Below are positions 1-10,262 of a stretch of DNA of 64,000 bases, in pieces; the first letter of the stretch is position 1; each line of letters opens with the position of its first letter. Both the position numbers and the translations under genes were made by a program. Below the pieces are notes generated by a model. It was given only the letters and a program-made list of their open reading frames with translations. It was not told the DNA's origin and searched no databases. The DNA comes from Angiostrongylus vasorum (taxonomy: Eukaryota; Nematoda; Chromadorea; Rhabditida; Metastrongylidae): the NCBI GenBank assembly GCA_018806985.1, contig JADANN010000127.1, positions 34,736 to 98,735 of the forward strand. Direction: 5' to 3'.

Positions 1-595
1 ATCGTTCTTTATTTCGTATGACGGAAGGTGGACGTGGCTGTCGAAGAGATCCGACTAGTCTTCGTGAATGTTTTCCCTCCATTTCCTTTCTGGAAGCTGT
101 AACTGTTCCGTACTAGGCGTCGGAGTGCAATCATCTTGGTCTTGTAAATGGCGAACCTTCGGTGGGCTTTGCAGAATGCTTTTCCCCGTTTCTGCACTTT
201 CGACCACTACTGCTGCTCTTTCCTCGTTGAGATCTTCCTTTATCGCCTCTATGCGATGTTTTGCAAGTTCGAACGTTAGTTCGCGGTTGCCTGCAGCTCC
301 TGCTACTCCTCGCTGGCGTATCAGTTCGAGTGTTTCTGGAGACAGACGTCTCTTGGTGACTTTCAAACTCTCAGCTTTTCATAGCACTAACGTGAAGATG
401 TGGAATGAGCCGATCGCATTCTTCAGCGATATTATCGACAATGGTATCTTCCCAACTGCCGACTAATGCATTGAATAGGTTCCCAGTTTATGGTGGTTAT
501 GTGTCTTCGGTTCTTGAATTTATCGGCTTTTTTTCTAATATCCGCAAAAATAGAATCTTTCACGAAACAGGCGATGGTCTGATCCCGTGTAGAAG
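1..595 (-). mobile_element. RTE retrotransposon fragment (endonuclease-RT linker)
   Basis: On the minus strand this reads as the region between the AP-type endonuclease and the reverse transcriptase of an RTE-clade non-LTR element. Residue runs such as TKRRLSPETLELIRQRG, AAGNRELT and AETGKSI match the same stretch of the longer copy at 30,335-34,215. The fragment starts inside the RT N-terminal part and continues off the left edge of the window. Several frames are needed, so it is non-functional. It stops near 595, where a different duplicated block begins. Confidence 0.88.
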
Positions 596-736
596 ATTAA
601 AAAAGCTAAAAACAGTGAAAGAAACAGGAATGGTAGTGAGGGTGACAAAACCTTCACGAAGAAACAGTAGGCCATGGACACTGGAAATGGCTCAGAAGTC
701 TGTTTTCAGTTTTTTGCATATTTCATGCAGTTTCCT

Positions 737-1158
737 CTAAACTGCCGCAAGGTTTATCTTATGTTCTATCGAATTCATGCTATTTCATTTTAACTTCATA
801 CTACCCTTCTTCACATCTGCTCTGGGCACTTCAAATTCGATTCCTCTCCTCGCATCGGTTGTCGACGATGATCTTCCAACTTGCATGTGTGTTCGGCCGT
901 TGGTTGAGGACTTTTCAGTGTCCTGCATTAATGTTGCTGGATGCTAGTACAGTCGATTCTTCTTCGGATCATGGGACGGACAGGCTAGAACGTCGCCCTC
1001 ATATTTTAGACACTGGGATGTTTTCAGACAACTTTGTTACAAATTTCCCAACCCCCGACTTAATGAGATACTTGGTAAACCCGTCGCGCACTCGAGCCTA
1101 CTCCGCACACTTTATAAAAGATCAGTACTACTACCACGCTACCCGTTCCCCTCTGAAG
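737..1158 (-). mobile_element. tRNA-type SINE, copy S1
   Basis: Read on the minus strand, the head shows a box A-like GGGTAGCGTGGTAGTAG and a weak box B (GGCTCGAGTGC). The conserved body follows (aaatttg.aac, agttgtctgaaaacatcc), then a tail with gaggagaggaatcgaat. The same order is seen in the cleaner copies at 51,720-52,092 and 23,475-23,860. This is an old, diverged copy, and the open frames through it are chance frames. Confidence 0.65.
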
Positions 1159-1387
1159 AAAGTCGCGTTTATCAGAGCAAAGTGATGGAAAATGGAAGAG
1201 ATAAAAACCATTGCTACAACATTTTTATCGTTGTTCCAAAGAAACACGCAGTATTTTCAGCGCAAACCGCTTTATTGTGGAATAATAGAAATAGCGAAAA
1301 CACAAGAAGAAGCAGCAAATGGTATTTCTACTCTTTCTGACTCATTTAGTGAAAACGAAGGTTTGAATAAAGAAGTCACTTCTGCAG

Positions 1388-1729
1388 TTTCCCGTGGTGC
1401 GTTGATGCCGCACTGCATCGTCATCAGTAGTAGAGTAACGGCAACATGCGCTATTGCAAATCCTGGTCTCATGTGTAATTTCAACTCCGGAGTTAATATC
1501 GGTTTTATTTTCGCTGTACACTACAGAATCTATGGAAGTCCCACTGTTTGACGACTTTTTTAAACATAATTTCTGTTTCGAAGGGAAAAAATCTGTGTAG
1601 ACCACAAACACCATCATGGCGAATTGCTCGAGAGCGATGTGACAACGTGTGGTGGACAGAGTGCTTCGATCACTGGCAAAGGGTTCATCTGCAGCGCACT
1701 TCACGGGTGCATCTGCAACCGTCGAGCTT
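1388..1729 (+). pseudogene. Nematode secreted family N, exons 4-5 relic (copy a)
   Basis: Exon 4 (about 1,388-1,501) follows acceptor TTCTGCAG. In phase 1 it encodes MPHCIVISSRVTATCA, the equivalent of KPHCIIIMNTVTA in the copy at 6,697. Exon 5 starts at 1,601 after TGTAG and reads TTNTIMANCSRAM, then an in-frame TGA at 1,640-1,642. It continues as QRVVDRVLRSL to SATVEL and has lost the usual stop after ATVN. The first three exons are absent and a SINE sits upstream. I infer a dead paralogue, more diverged than the copies at 6,697 and 21,768. The function of the family is unknown to me; a signal peptide in the 21,768 copy suggests secretion. Confidence 0.72.
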
Positions 1730-2433
1730 AAACGCGAGCTAAACTGTGAATTGCTTGAAACAACTCCACATTCTTGAGATTTTCCCCCGCTTCAACTTCA
1801 AAAAGGTAATAAAGTATGAAGCCATACATGCACTGAATGTTCATGTCAGCACCTTTCTTTCCTTGTTAGATCTTTCAATCTTCGTCATTTTTCGACTTTT
1901 GTCGTTCATAATTTTTCATGGTCGTAAATCAACTGTCGGACGTATTCGAGTGGTCATAAACTTGCATGAAGAAATTTGTTTGCTATGAAGATTTTTTCCA
2001 CACTTGCTGTGGAAAAGAGAAAGAGATGCAAAAGTGGGAAACAGCTCGCATTTGCACCCTATACATCTTTTGTGAAGTTTTGGAAGACTCATAAATAAGT
2101 TTTTCGAACTTAATGAAAAATCTTTGACTACTCAAGTTATTGTGTAATGCTCCAGACTGAAAAGAATCATGAATGTTCATGTAGATGAAAACAAGCAATG
2201 GAACTCAATTCTGTTGCCACGGTGCCTAATTCCGCCTCCTGAGACGTTCATCCATTCGTCTAGTGCTTTGTCAATCGAAATATGGATGCACAGAATGAAG
2301 ATGTCGAAAACGGCGTACAGTTTTCGAGCATACTGAGCGATGGACGTAGACTTTATATCGACCTACAGTGTCACTTAAAAGTGACTTCCTGTTCGGAAAC
2401 ATTCTTTACTCGCTATATTTTTTACGAGTAAAC

Positions 2434-3126
2434 AAGAGGGTGTTGCTTTATTTTAGCAGCTCTAGCTTTGTAGTAAATCTTCATCCGTTAGATGTTGTGA
2501 AAACGAAAAAATCATCTTGAAAACTCTTTCCTTTATCATCAGTTATCTGATTAAAGGATTGTTCGAAAGAAAGCGATCGCGTCTACCGAAACTGACTTTG
2601 AAAGATCAATAAGGACTGAATACGAGAACTTAAGTCTTCCAACTTGCAATAGTTTCTGGTCAAATCTGTTCCATTGAAATATGTTTCGAAAAAGCACCTT
2701 GATGCATCCCACTATCGCCAGTCAACTGATTAAGGATTGTTTAAAAAGCTGAATTCATCCAGCAAACCTGTGACTCTGAGAGATCAATAAGGACTTGCAC
2801 GAAAAGCTAAGTCTTCCCAGAGCATCTGCAAGAGTTTTCTAGTCAAATCGTTCCATAGAAATATGGTTCAAAATTTTATATGAGAAACTTTTAACAACTA
2901 CTTTAGTAGATGATATGTGACACTTAACTACTGAGATTTCCATTTGAAACTCTGCATGGATAATCAATTTCTCACTTTATTGGTTTAGCTCACATGAGGG
3001 TGTCGCATAACCGTTGTTGTGGTTGACGTATAAATTATTGCCATTGAAAAAATCGAAGTTCGAAAGTTCTGAACTGTTGATTAGTTTCCACTATCTTCTT
3101 CGATTACTAGGGCAAGCCTGGTACGA
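2434..3126. repeat. Insertion unique to copy A, with internal tandem duplication
   Basis: Aligned against 17,280-17,360, this stretch is extra sequence after the shared GAGTAAAC and before the shared CTCGGCTAACG. It holds two imperfect direct repeats of about 175 bp (about 2,517-2,697 and 2,698-2,872). Both contain AGATCAATAAGGACT, TAAGTCTTCC, GTCAAATC.GTTCCAT and GAAATATG. GAGGGTGTTGC near the start and GAGGGTGTCGC near 2,996 may mark its edges. No coding capacity is seen. Confidence 0.6.
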
Positions 3127-3339
3127 AAAAATTTTCTCGGCTAACGTTTCGACGTCTCCTTCTTTTTCGAAGTCCGATTGATTCCAACTGATGATCCTCT
3201 AGTGGTCGCCATCACCATGTGTTCGTTTTTGTCGCAATGAAAACTAATACAATGAAGTGGTGCACCGATGGAATGAAGCATCTCATTCCGGATGGATATT
3301 GATCTACTGCCGATGACTAGCATTGGTCCTCTTTTTATG

Positions 3340-4112
3340 TCGACTACACTTTATTCAAGAGGACAGCAATTAAGGCGATTGGTCCAATAATTCGAGTACA
3401 GTACTCTTTTCTGTCGATCCAGCAACATTACAGCAATGCGAGGGAAGTAGGCATGTAATGACTAACATCGTAAAGAAATATTGTCTGCTTATTGTTTTTA
3501 AAATCAAGATGCTATTTCGCCGGTGGAGATTCGTACACCTGAACGGGACACGATAAGAACTGAAAACATGAATAACCTTACGCCTTTTCTCATAAACACA
3601 CTGCACCGACTCTTCGCTCGTTACCTGTCGAATGCCAGGTACGTATTCAGTTAAGACCGGCAAACTGTACTATTTTTCATAAAGGGTGTCTATCACAACA
3701 CCATCAACTTTCCTCCTCAATCTGTACGCAGTCAGCCATCTATAAATTTTCACTCGGGCCATCTCAAACAAGACCGGACACTGAATGGTGGATAGCCATG
3801 GAAGCATGTGTTTCGAAAAGGATTTACTACGATGGTCACATCCACGCAATGACAAGTCTCGCTGAGGTATCGTGAGAGTACAAGAGGGCCGCCCTATCTC
3901 ACTTGTTTAAAGAAAGCTGTTGACCCCGATGAGATAGAAGCAGTCGTGAAAGACATGAAGGCAACCAGGTCATCCCCTACTCGGTATGTAAGTAAGATAC
4001 AAAGATTTCGCAGCTATGATATCACAACTGAACAACGATATTTAAATCGACGTTAGAGGTGTCAATCGTTACCATCTCGCCAAAATTATTTACCTCTAAC
4101 GCACAGGTGCGT
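3340..4112 (+). mobile_element. Decayed RTE reverse transcriptase fragment
   Basis: Scattered frames on the plus strand match RTE RT. They include a segment corresponding to the TRYLSEYKIPTQW region, a segment reading HIHAMTSLAEVS (the DHIH motif and following helix) and KKAVDPDEIEAVVKDMK (motif A region, with D in place). It ends at a CCATCTCGCCAAAATTATTTACCTC stretch matching the TISPKLFT region. Many stops and frameshifts are present. It is the homologue of 17,510-18,890, which runs on much further. Confidence 0.82.
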
Positions 4113-4990
4113 TGCAGAAACCATCTATAATTAGAATTGAATGTGGAGATGAATCTGCTGTGAGGGAGACAGTTTTAGAATCCTTTGTCTTTGCAGTATT
4201 TTCAAAACCTTTCAAAGGGCAGTGCGCACTTAGAACATTTTTGATAATTATTACTGCAGTTCGTATTGGTGGTCATTAGCACCAATAGTAGTGTAAGAGC
4301 ATCACTATTCGCTGCGGTGGTGCAACGCTCAATCGCGTCAGGGCTCGGTTCGACCCGGCCGCTCAACTATGGTCGCCCTCTATTTGAGCTCTTGAAACGT
4401 CCACATGATATCTGCTTGCTTACTGCAATCCACAAAGGTTGACGACTATCTGTCGTGAAGGTGTGGAAATGCCCTGTCACGGCAATCCCAGGATTTCTGA
4501 AAGGACCTACTCCGGCAATATGGAAACAACATACAGAAAGAAAGAAAGTGGAAAGGGAATGACTTAAAACACCACCTCCAAGCAACATTTTAATCGGAAG
4601 CTTCATAAGTGATGCATGCGAAGTGAAGAAAGGAATGCTGGAAGCGCTAGTATCCGCTTTGTATACGATGTCATATCGTGTTAAAAAATTCAGTTGTGGT
4701 GCACCATACAGACGGTCCAGACCGATTCGAGGCTAAATAGCGTGCATGAGGGAAAGAACCATTAAATCTAGCATCATCTTTTTTTGAAGAGGTTACGACA
4801 AAGTGAATTTTGCCGAAGTTATCAAAGCGAAAGCGATAGGAGAGGATGGTGGTATGGATTGGAAGAAATAACTAAAACGGTTGAAACGGTGAAATGCTCA
4901 AATTTCTTCGTGTTCAACTTTCTTCCATATAATTGGAGTGTACTGCTTGCTGCTTGTCTAGGCTTCTCAAACAAATAAATTATTTCCACT
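4113..4990 (+). mobile_element. tRNA-derived SINE-like repeat, copy F1
   Basis: A leader shared with 22,635 (CCATCTATAATTAGAA) runs into a tRNA-like promoter. This has box A-like TTCGCTGCGGTGGTGC at 4,308-4,323 and a near-perfect box B GGTTCGACC at 4,347-4,355. The body then has TTGACGACTA.CTGTCGTGAAGG and TCACGGCAATCCCAGGA, followed by GATGTC.TATCGTGTTAAAA and GAGGTTACGACAAAGT. Second and third copies are at 22,635 and 42,680. The leader may be flanking duplicated sequence rather than part of the SINE. Confidence 0.65.
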
Positions 4991-5008
4991 TTCAATAAGT
5001 ATTTCTAA

Positions 5009-5955
5009 GTGCTCCTAGGATCGACTTTCTATGAACCTCGACATTGGATTACGAAAGCATCGTTTTCTCGGCCAGCAATCGCGACGTTGTCAAACAAGGA
5101 AAAGAAAGTCTCGTTTATGTTGCCCTTTATTAGTGATAAAGTAAGCATAGCTGCTAAACGATGCTTAAGAAGGGCAGATCTAGGGGAATCGGTAGCGATA
5201 GTCGAAACACCACCGGCTACTCTACGTCGTCAGTTAGTTGGTAACCGCCTTTATGACCGTCTGTGTGAGACAACAAATTGCGTAATTTGCCCTTACGGCA
5301 GGGACGGTGATTGCATGAGTTCAGGTACGATATATCTGATCTCTTGTAATAATTACGGAGACGAATATATTGGCGAAACGGGCACACCTTTGTGAATCCG
5401 TATAGAAAGAACACCTAGATGACAAACGAAAAACTAAGACAAAGTACCCCACTAGGCACGCATAGGATACAAAAGCATAAAGGGGGACATTTTGAAGTAA
5501 AAGTCAATATCCTTGCGCAGGAGACTAAAACACTAGCGTGAAAACTTCTTGAGGCTTTTTGGATAAATGCCAGAAACCCTACAATGAATAGCAGGGATGA
5601 ATGCGTGGAGGTCATACTCGACCTGACCCCGTATGTTCGCATCAATTTCTGTTGTGGGATGGCGCAGTCATCAACCATATGCGACTATAATCAGCTGTTC
5701 TAATCTTCCTCATCGGAAGTCAGCGGTGAGTTTTCGAGAAGCTGTTGACCATGTAATTACCATAGAGTTTTTCGTCTTTTTGTAAGTGTTATTAAAACGT
5801 TTGGCCCAGTAAATTGTATATCAGTATACCCTTCCATGGTCTGAAGAAGGCGATACTGCCGAAACGTCAGCTGCTGTTGTATTGTATTGTTTTTCTATGG
5901 AAGTAAATGCATGCTGTTTAACAACCTCGCGATTGCTGAACAAGAAAACGACGCA
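5009..5955 (+). mobile_element. Penelope-like element: RT C-terminus, GIY-YIG endonuclease, 3' tail
   Basis: One frame (5,009-5,395) encodes the end of the RT and the start of the endonuclease. LRRQLVGNRLYDRLC is the linker typical of PLEs. A Cys-rich finger follows (CVICPYGRDGDC), then the GIY-YIG core TIYLISC and EYIGETG. The frame is closed by TGA just after ETGTPL, and the remaining endonuclease is in other frames. The 3' tail carries a hammerhead-like motif at 5,841-5,872 (CTGAAGA, GAAACGTC) with poor helix I pairing. Relative to copy B of the segmental duplication, this is an insertion. Only the 3' third of an element is present. Confidence 0.9.
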
Positions 5956-6104
5956 TTTCTAATAGTTCTAGCCAATTCTTGATTTAACCGTTGGTCGAAC
6001 AAAAAACAAGGGTTTTTGAAAAATTCTGCGCGGCGATGGAGTTCTAACCCCTTAAGGCGTTGTCACTGGAATGGTTTTAACATTTAACACAGTATTCTCA
6101 TACA

Positions 6105-6495
6105 AGTGGAGACGGATAGAGCAGTGGCATTGAAGTCTGTCATCGCGAGCATAGTGCTTGTTCGATTACAATCCATGCCCACTAAGCATGTAATCCCTCT
6201 TAGGTCGAAAAATTGGTACCGGGGCTTGTTCCGGAGGGAATCACTTTCTGCAATACAAGTAAGAACGATCCAGCTCAGCAATTTCAAGATCCAGAGAGAA
6301 TCGAATCGACCATCATTATACGACATTCGAGATGAAATGAAAAATCCTCAAGGAGCAGCTGAACTCACACGCAAAATTTAGAAAACCTAAGTGGGTGATG
6401 TGGGTGATCGATCCGAATAATAGAATCGAATATGAGAAGCGCTGAGATTCGCACAGTGGACGTGAAGAAAAGGACAGCTCGTATGAAATGAAATA
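6105..6495 (+). mobile_element. tRNA-type SINE, copy S3
   Basis: The head GACGGATAGAGCAGTGGC is box A-like and CTTGTTCGATTAC is box B-like. The body includes CCAGAGAGAATCGA and CATTCGAGATGAAATGAAAATCC. The tail is CACAGTGGACGTGAAGAAA followed by an A-rich stretch. It lies in the same place as copy S4 (23,475) relative to the downstream family N exons, so it predates the segmental duplication. Confidence 0.75.
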
Positions 6496-6696
6496 ATAAA
6501 AATTTCCAACGACCAGCTTCCCATCAACCTCGGCACTGATGAAATAGTTGATCAATGTGTGAATTGTTCGAAAAGAAATTTATACAAGTGCAACAAAAAA
6601 TTGGAAAAAAACGTGTAAAGTTGCCGATAGAACTAATTATCGGATTCCTCTGCTTTTAAATTGACGCAAACGTTTGAATATAGATCTTACTTGCAG

Positions 6697-7047
6697 TTAA
6701 TGGAGTTGATCCCATGATGAAGCCACACTGCATAATCATCATGAACACGGTGACTGCTTTTATGCAATGCAATGGGTAATGCTGAGATGTGTCAGCTAGA
6801 CAATGCTATGATGGTCGGGAGCATTCCCGAAACGCACTGTGTCAATTTCCGGAAGCCTCAGGGTTTGTGTTACTTACCTTTCAACACAAATTCACTTTAA
6901 AAAGGAAGAAGCGTGTAGACCACAAATGTCATCATGGCAAACTGGTCGAGAGAGATGTGGCAAAGTGTGGTGAACAGAGCAGTTCGAATGCTGGCGTCGG
7001 GTCCATTTGGTACGAACTTCGCCTCGGCATTTGCGACCGTCAACTGA
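6697..7047 (+). pseudogene. Nematode secreted family N, exons 4-5 (copy b)
   Basis: Exon 4 begins at 6,697 after ACTTGCAG. In the expected phase it encodes INGVDPMMKPHCIIIMNTVTA, and one extra T then shifts the frame. The shifted frame continues plausibly as LCNAMGNAEMCQLDNAMM. Exon 5 (6,919-7,047, after GTGTAG) is fully intact: TTNVIMANWSREMWQ, NRAVRMLASGPFG, NFASAFATVN and a TGA stop. Exons 1-3 are missing upstream, where only repeats lie. I infer a recently broken copy. In the 21,768 copy the C-terminal exon is more damaged, so this is the best view of the family C-terminus in the window. Confidence 0.8.
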
Positions 7048-7379
7048 AACGCGAGTATAACTATGAAGCCTTCCGAATAAGCTATGCCGCCTTTAAGTTC
7101 ACAATGGTAATAAAGTTTTAACCCAAATCGTGCTGGATGGTTAGACCTATGAAAAAAAAACAAAATTGATTTTAAACCATGATAAATTGCCAGTGCTGTC
7201 CTTGCAAACCAACTGAAGCCTTGGTATACATGAGGTTGGCTTGGAAAAGTCTCCAAGTTCATACATTTAAAAACTGCTAAATCTTCAGCTCACGGTGGGT
7301 TGAAAAAAACTCGTGAAAGATAAAGTACTTTGCAAAAAACAGTAAAAAATTTAGAATAAATAGTTATGCTGTGATATCC
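7048..7379 (+). repeat. Family N 3' flank, duplicated
   Basis: This AT-rich stretch after the family N stop aligns with 24,410-24,735 and, in part, with 25,150-25,315. Shared words include AAGTCTCCAAGTTCA-like, CATTTAAAAACTGC and AACAGTAAAA.ATTTAGAAT. It contains no gene. It supports the view that the whole family N locus, not only its exons, was copied. Confidence 0.7.
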
Positions 7380-7963
7380 CATGAAAAAAGCTCCTGTAGC
7401 ACAACAATTAAAAGAAGTACGGGATGGATACACTGCTACTTCGTCATCGCTTCTCTCGCTGGCCTAGTCTCCCTCGTCTATCACGGGTCTTCAAGTTTGC
7501 ACCAAATTTCACAGAAACAGAAACGCTAATTCAATTTTTTTGGTGAGCAGACGAAAGTCACTGTACAAGCCAAATATATAACAATCAGTTTTTAAGATGT
7601 TTGATTGAAACAAATGCGTGGCGCGAAGAGAGATTAACCATGAACGCCTTGTTTTTCATCGTCATGGAAATGGTACAGAAATTCAAACAAAACGCACTCG
7701 TCGCTTTTTGAGAAATAATCATATTTGGTAGTATAGAGCTAATGCGACAACTTTGAAAAAAGACCTTGTCTGCTCATTACCTTTCCTTCCATTTTTTTGG
7801 CTTTCAAATTTTCCATTGTCCTTCATTTTCTACCTATTTAATCTTTATTACTCGTCTAAAAACCGTTTTTTCTGGATTACTGTTTTTAAATGGCTGTAGG
7901 TATCCACTTTTCTCTCACAGGCTGCGCAATTTGGCGAATAACAGTAGGTGTGGTGAGTTTTCC
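7380..7963 (+). repeat. Dispersed repeat E, copy 1
   Basis: It aligns with 24,740-25,140, 25,316-26,110 and, inverted, 62,430-62,945. It starts near GGGATGGATACACTGCTACTT and contains a stretch that is an open frame in copies 2 and 3 but is interrupted here (ATGTTTGATTGA). Repeat type is not recognised. Confidence 0.7.
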
Positions 7964-7964
7964 T

Positions 7965-8397
7965 GACGGGAAAGTTGAAGATAACGCTACCGCCTGCGTT
8001 AACGCATGAAAACCTGGTCGCTGCGTTAACAGGATAAAAAATTCACTCAGCTTCAACCATATGCGACGCTGAGCGGCTGTTCTTCCTCGGTGGAATGCAG
8101 GTAAAGAAACGGTGGGGTTTTCGAGAAGCCGGCGTTCGTGTAACTATTTTTCAAAATTTTCATCTTTCTGTTTGTGCTGTTGAAGTGTTTGATCTAGTAA
8201 ATTGAGTATCAATGTACCCTTCAAGGCTCTGAAGAAGGCTGTACTGCCAAAACATCAGCTTACGTTGAGTTGTATGTGTTATATACGGAAAAGAAGTAAA
8301 CGTGTGCGGAATAAAAATCACACGATTGCTGTAACAAACAGAACGGCCGACTTATAATCTAATGCCGAAGTTAACGGAAAGTCGATGTTGGGGACCA
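7965..8397 (+). mobile_element. PLE 3' tail (C subfamily)
   Basis: This aligns with 47,935-48,475 and with the tail of the PLE at 5,009: the CTGTTCTTCCTCGGTGGAA, GAAGCCGG and TTTGTGCTGTTGAAG words are in order. A hammerhead-like relic lies at 8,224-8,261. Its helix I strands AGGCT and AGCTT pair, but the GAAAC core is changed to AAAAC. It ends with the conserved PLE terminal word AATGCCGAAGTTAACGG. No endonuclease coding remains. Confidence 0.78.
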
Positions 8398-8398
8398 G

Positions 8399-9355
8399 TT
8401 GAATAAATTTAACTGATTTTTTGATTATAATTAAAGGTAAATTTAATGATGTGGGTGCGTGGGTGGAAAATTTCTTTCATTTGTCATAACACCCTTGGTA
8501 GAAGTTTTCCAATCTATACATTTCCTTTTGCGCAATATGGGCGTTTTTGCGGCGGCTTGCCGTCGCTGGTTCATGGCTGAGACATCAACGCGTAATTCGA
8601 AAGGCCGACTAATATATATTTCGGCATTAATAATTACCTTGTGGAAACCTTACGAACTGCCGTTTCTGAGTTGACGCGATGTCAGTGCCAGTTGTTGTTG
8701 TTGTTGTTGTTGTGGTCGTGATTCGGTATTCGGGCGAGTTTCTTCCACAGAGTATCAACACGCCTCATCTCAACGAGTGCAACCTTAAAGTATCAGCAAA
8801 ACCCGGAACCGTAGGTGGTCTTATCGGCGATTACCCTGGAGACTGACGTGCTATCCTCACCCCAACCGAGGTTTTGTTTTCTTCTTCCTTGAAGGGTAAT
8901 GGCTAATTTGAAATGCACTTGAGATTTCATGCTTCTCTTGTTTCTCAGCATACTCCTAGTTCTATTTTCACACGCCACTTTGCCACGAAAAAAAGGTAGG
9001 CAGTAAATAAAAAGTTAAGGCAATCTGATTTCAGCAAGGGCACTTCGTGAGGTTTGCACGAGGTGTTTTCGTTCTTATGCATCCGTGCCTGAGCTTTCCT
9101 CTTTGCCTACGAAACTGAACAGCATTTTTTGTGCCTGGTTAGTTCCTGATTTAACAATCAGTATGTTAGTAGCAAAGCCATGATAACATAGATGAGAGTC
9201 ATTGTCATCTATTAACCGTTTTTCCACCACAGTTTCCACGCGATCTTCACAGTTTCCGCTGGTTGCTCCAAGTTCCTTGTGATAGCTCAACAAGAGACGA
9301 AAAACGGCAAGGTGGACATAGGCCAATTAAAAGACGGGACTCTTGTCATTCTTGA
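8399..9355 (-). mobile_element. L-D element, copy 1 (PLE-like tail)
   Basis: Minus-strand reading: an open frame of about 83 codons (9,326-9,075) is followed by a tail with TACTCTGTGGAAGAAACTCG, a (CAA)n run of about seven units, and CATCGCGTCA. It then has AATTATTAATGCCGAAA. That is the order seen in the PLE tails at 37,860 and 47,395. A copy in the other orientation is at 26,290-27,265, and a partial one is at 63,383. The frame shares HKELG, TSGN, RVETVV, LCY, GFATNI and GTN.AQK with the frame at 26,316. I do not recognise a domain. Confidence 0.62.
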
Positions 9356-10262
9356 AGGGAAATCCTCATATGTGGAAGACATCAGCTTTGACCTACACTC
9401 ATCTATTTCTTATCCAGTCAGCTCATTCGAAATCCTATCGTCGCGCCTCGTTCTTCTTCACGCTGCTTAAGAAGGGGCCGGTCTAGAGAATTCGGTAACG
9501 ATAACTGAAATGCCACCGAGTAATCTAAGATGCCAACCAGTTCGTAACCGCCTATACGACCGGCTATGTGCAACGCAAAAATTGTATAAATTGCCCCAAT
9601 GGTAGAGACGGTGAGTGCATGAGTTCAGGTACAGTTTATCTGACCTCTTGTAAAGCGTGCGGGGACGAATACGTTGGCGAAACGGTTAAGACCACTCTGC
9701 ATTCGTATAAAAGAACACCTAGTCGGCATACGTAAACCAATTACTCCACTAGGCACGCATAGGACGCAGAGACATAACGGAGAAGATTTTTGAAGTACGG
9801 GTTACGATCCTAGAGCAGGAATCGAGAACACAAGCGCGCAAAATTCTCGAGGCATTCTGGATCAATTCCAAGAATCCGAGGGAGGAATGCCTCATTATCA
9901 CGCGTGATATTGGGCAGTATATAAGCCTGTTATTCTGAAGAGATGGGTATATTACGATTCCATGTGAACTCTGTGCGGTTGGTCTCCACGTGAAATACTT
10001 AGTGGAAGACTCATAGAAAGCGGTGAATGTGCAAAGGCTCAATGTGATGGCTCAATGTGACTGTGTTCAATGTGATTGGAATTTTGGTTCAGCATTTTCC
10101 CTGTTTGGTTATGGAGGCGTTTGACCGTGTAGATCGCAGTCAAGTTGACCATTCCAGGCTCTGAGGAAGGCGAGATCCGCCGAAACGTCAGCTTGTAAAT
10201 AAAGAAATAAAAGTAACACCTCGTGGTTGCTAAAAGGAAGCAGAAAGAATTATTCAATCAAT
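9345..10262 (+). mobile_element. Penelope-like element: endonuclease remnant and 3' terminus
   Basis: Frames in order give the RT-EN linker (LENSVTITEMPPSNL, then RNRLYDRLC), a damaged finger and a GIY-YIG core (VYL, then DEYVGET). The C-terminal helix follows (RKILEAFWINSKNP, ECLIITRDIGQYI). At least three frameshifts or stops separate them. The 3' part has a word repeated near 10,040-10,075 (TCAATGTGA) and a strong hammerhead-like motif at 10,156-10,194. The terminus is CACCTCGTGGTTGCT and AATGCCGAGGTTAATAG. It meets the minus-strand PLE at 10,258 tail to tail. Confidence 0.88.
10156..10194 (+). ncRNA. Hammerhead-ribozyme-like motif (PLE 3' end)
   Basis: Helix I: AGGCT (10,156-10,160) pairs with AGCTT (10,190-10,194). 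The core is CTGAGGA, then one extra A. Helix II is GGCG/CGCC with a 5-base loop. GAAAC at 10,182-10,186 and the cleavage triplet GTC at 10,187-10,189 follow. Helix III would be the self-complementary ACGT, so efficient folding would need a dimer. The extra A between A9 and helix II departs from the textbook core. Hammerheads are established in PLEs; that this copy is active is inference. Confidence 0.6.

Larger units (their letters stand above)
630..4110 (+). repeat. Segmental duplication, copy A (part 1)
   Basis: This block aligns base by base, with scattered substitutions and indels, to 15,640-18,270 in the same orientation. It contains a minus-strand SINE, exons 4-5 of a secreted-family pseudogene and a decayed RTE RT. 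Copy A carries an insertion of about 690 bp (2,434-3,126) that copy B lacks. Copy B lacks roughly 200 bp (about 1,640-1,835 here), joined at 16,740. Shared landmarks include CAAAAGTGGGAAACAGC and CACGGTGCCTAATTCCGCC. Confidence 0.85.

Noticed and set aside
4308..4360. Possible tRNA gene (GGTTCGACC box B)
   Set aside because: No acceptor or anticodon stem could be folded and the unit is repeated with SINE flanks. It is a tRNA-derived SINE promoter.
6789..7121. 110-codon frame over family N exon 5
   Set aside because: It is a shadow of the true exon frame (TTNVIMANWSREMWQ), which is supported by paralogues.
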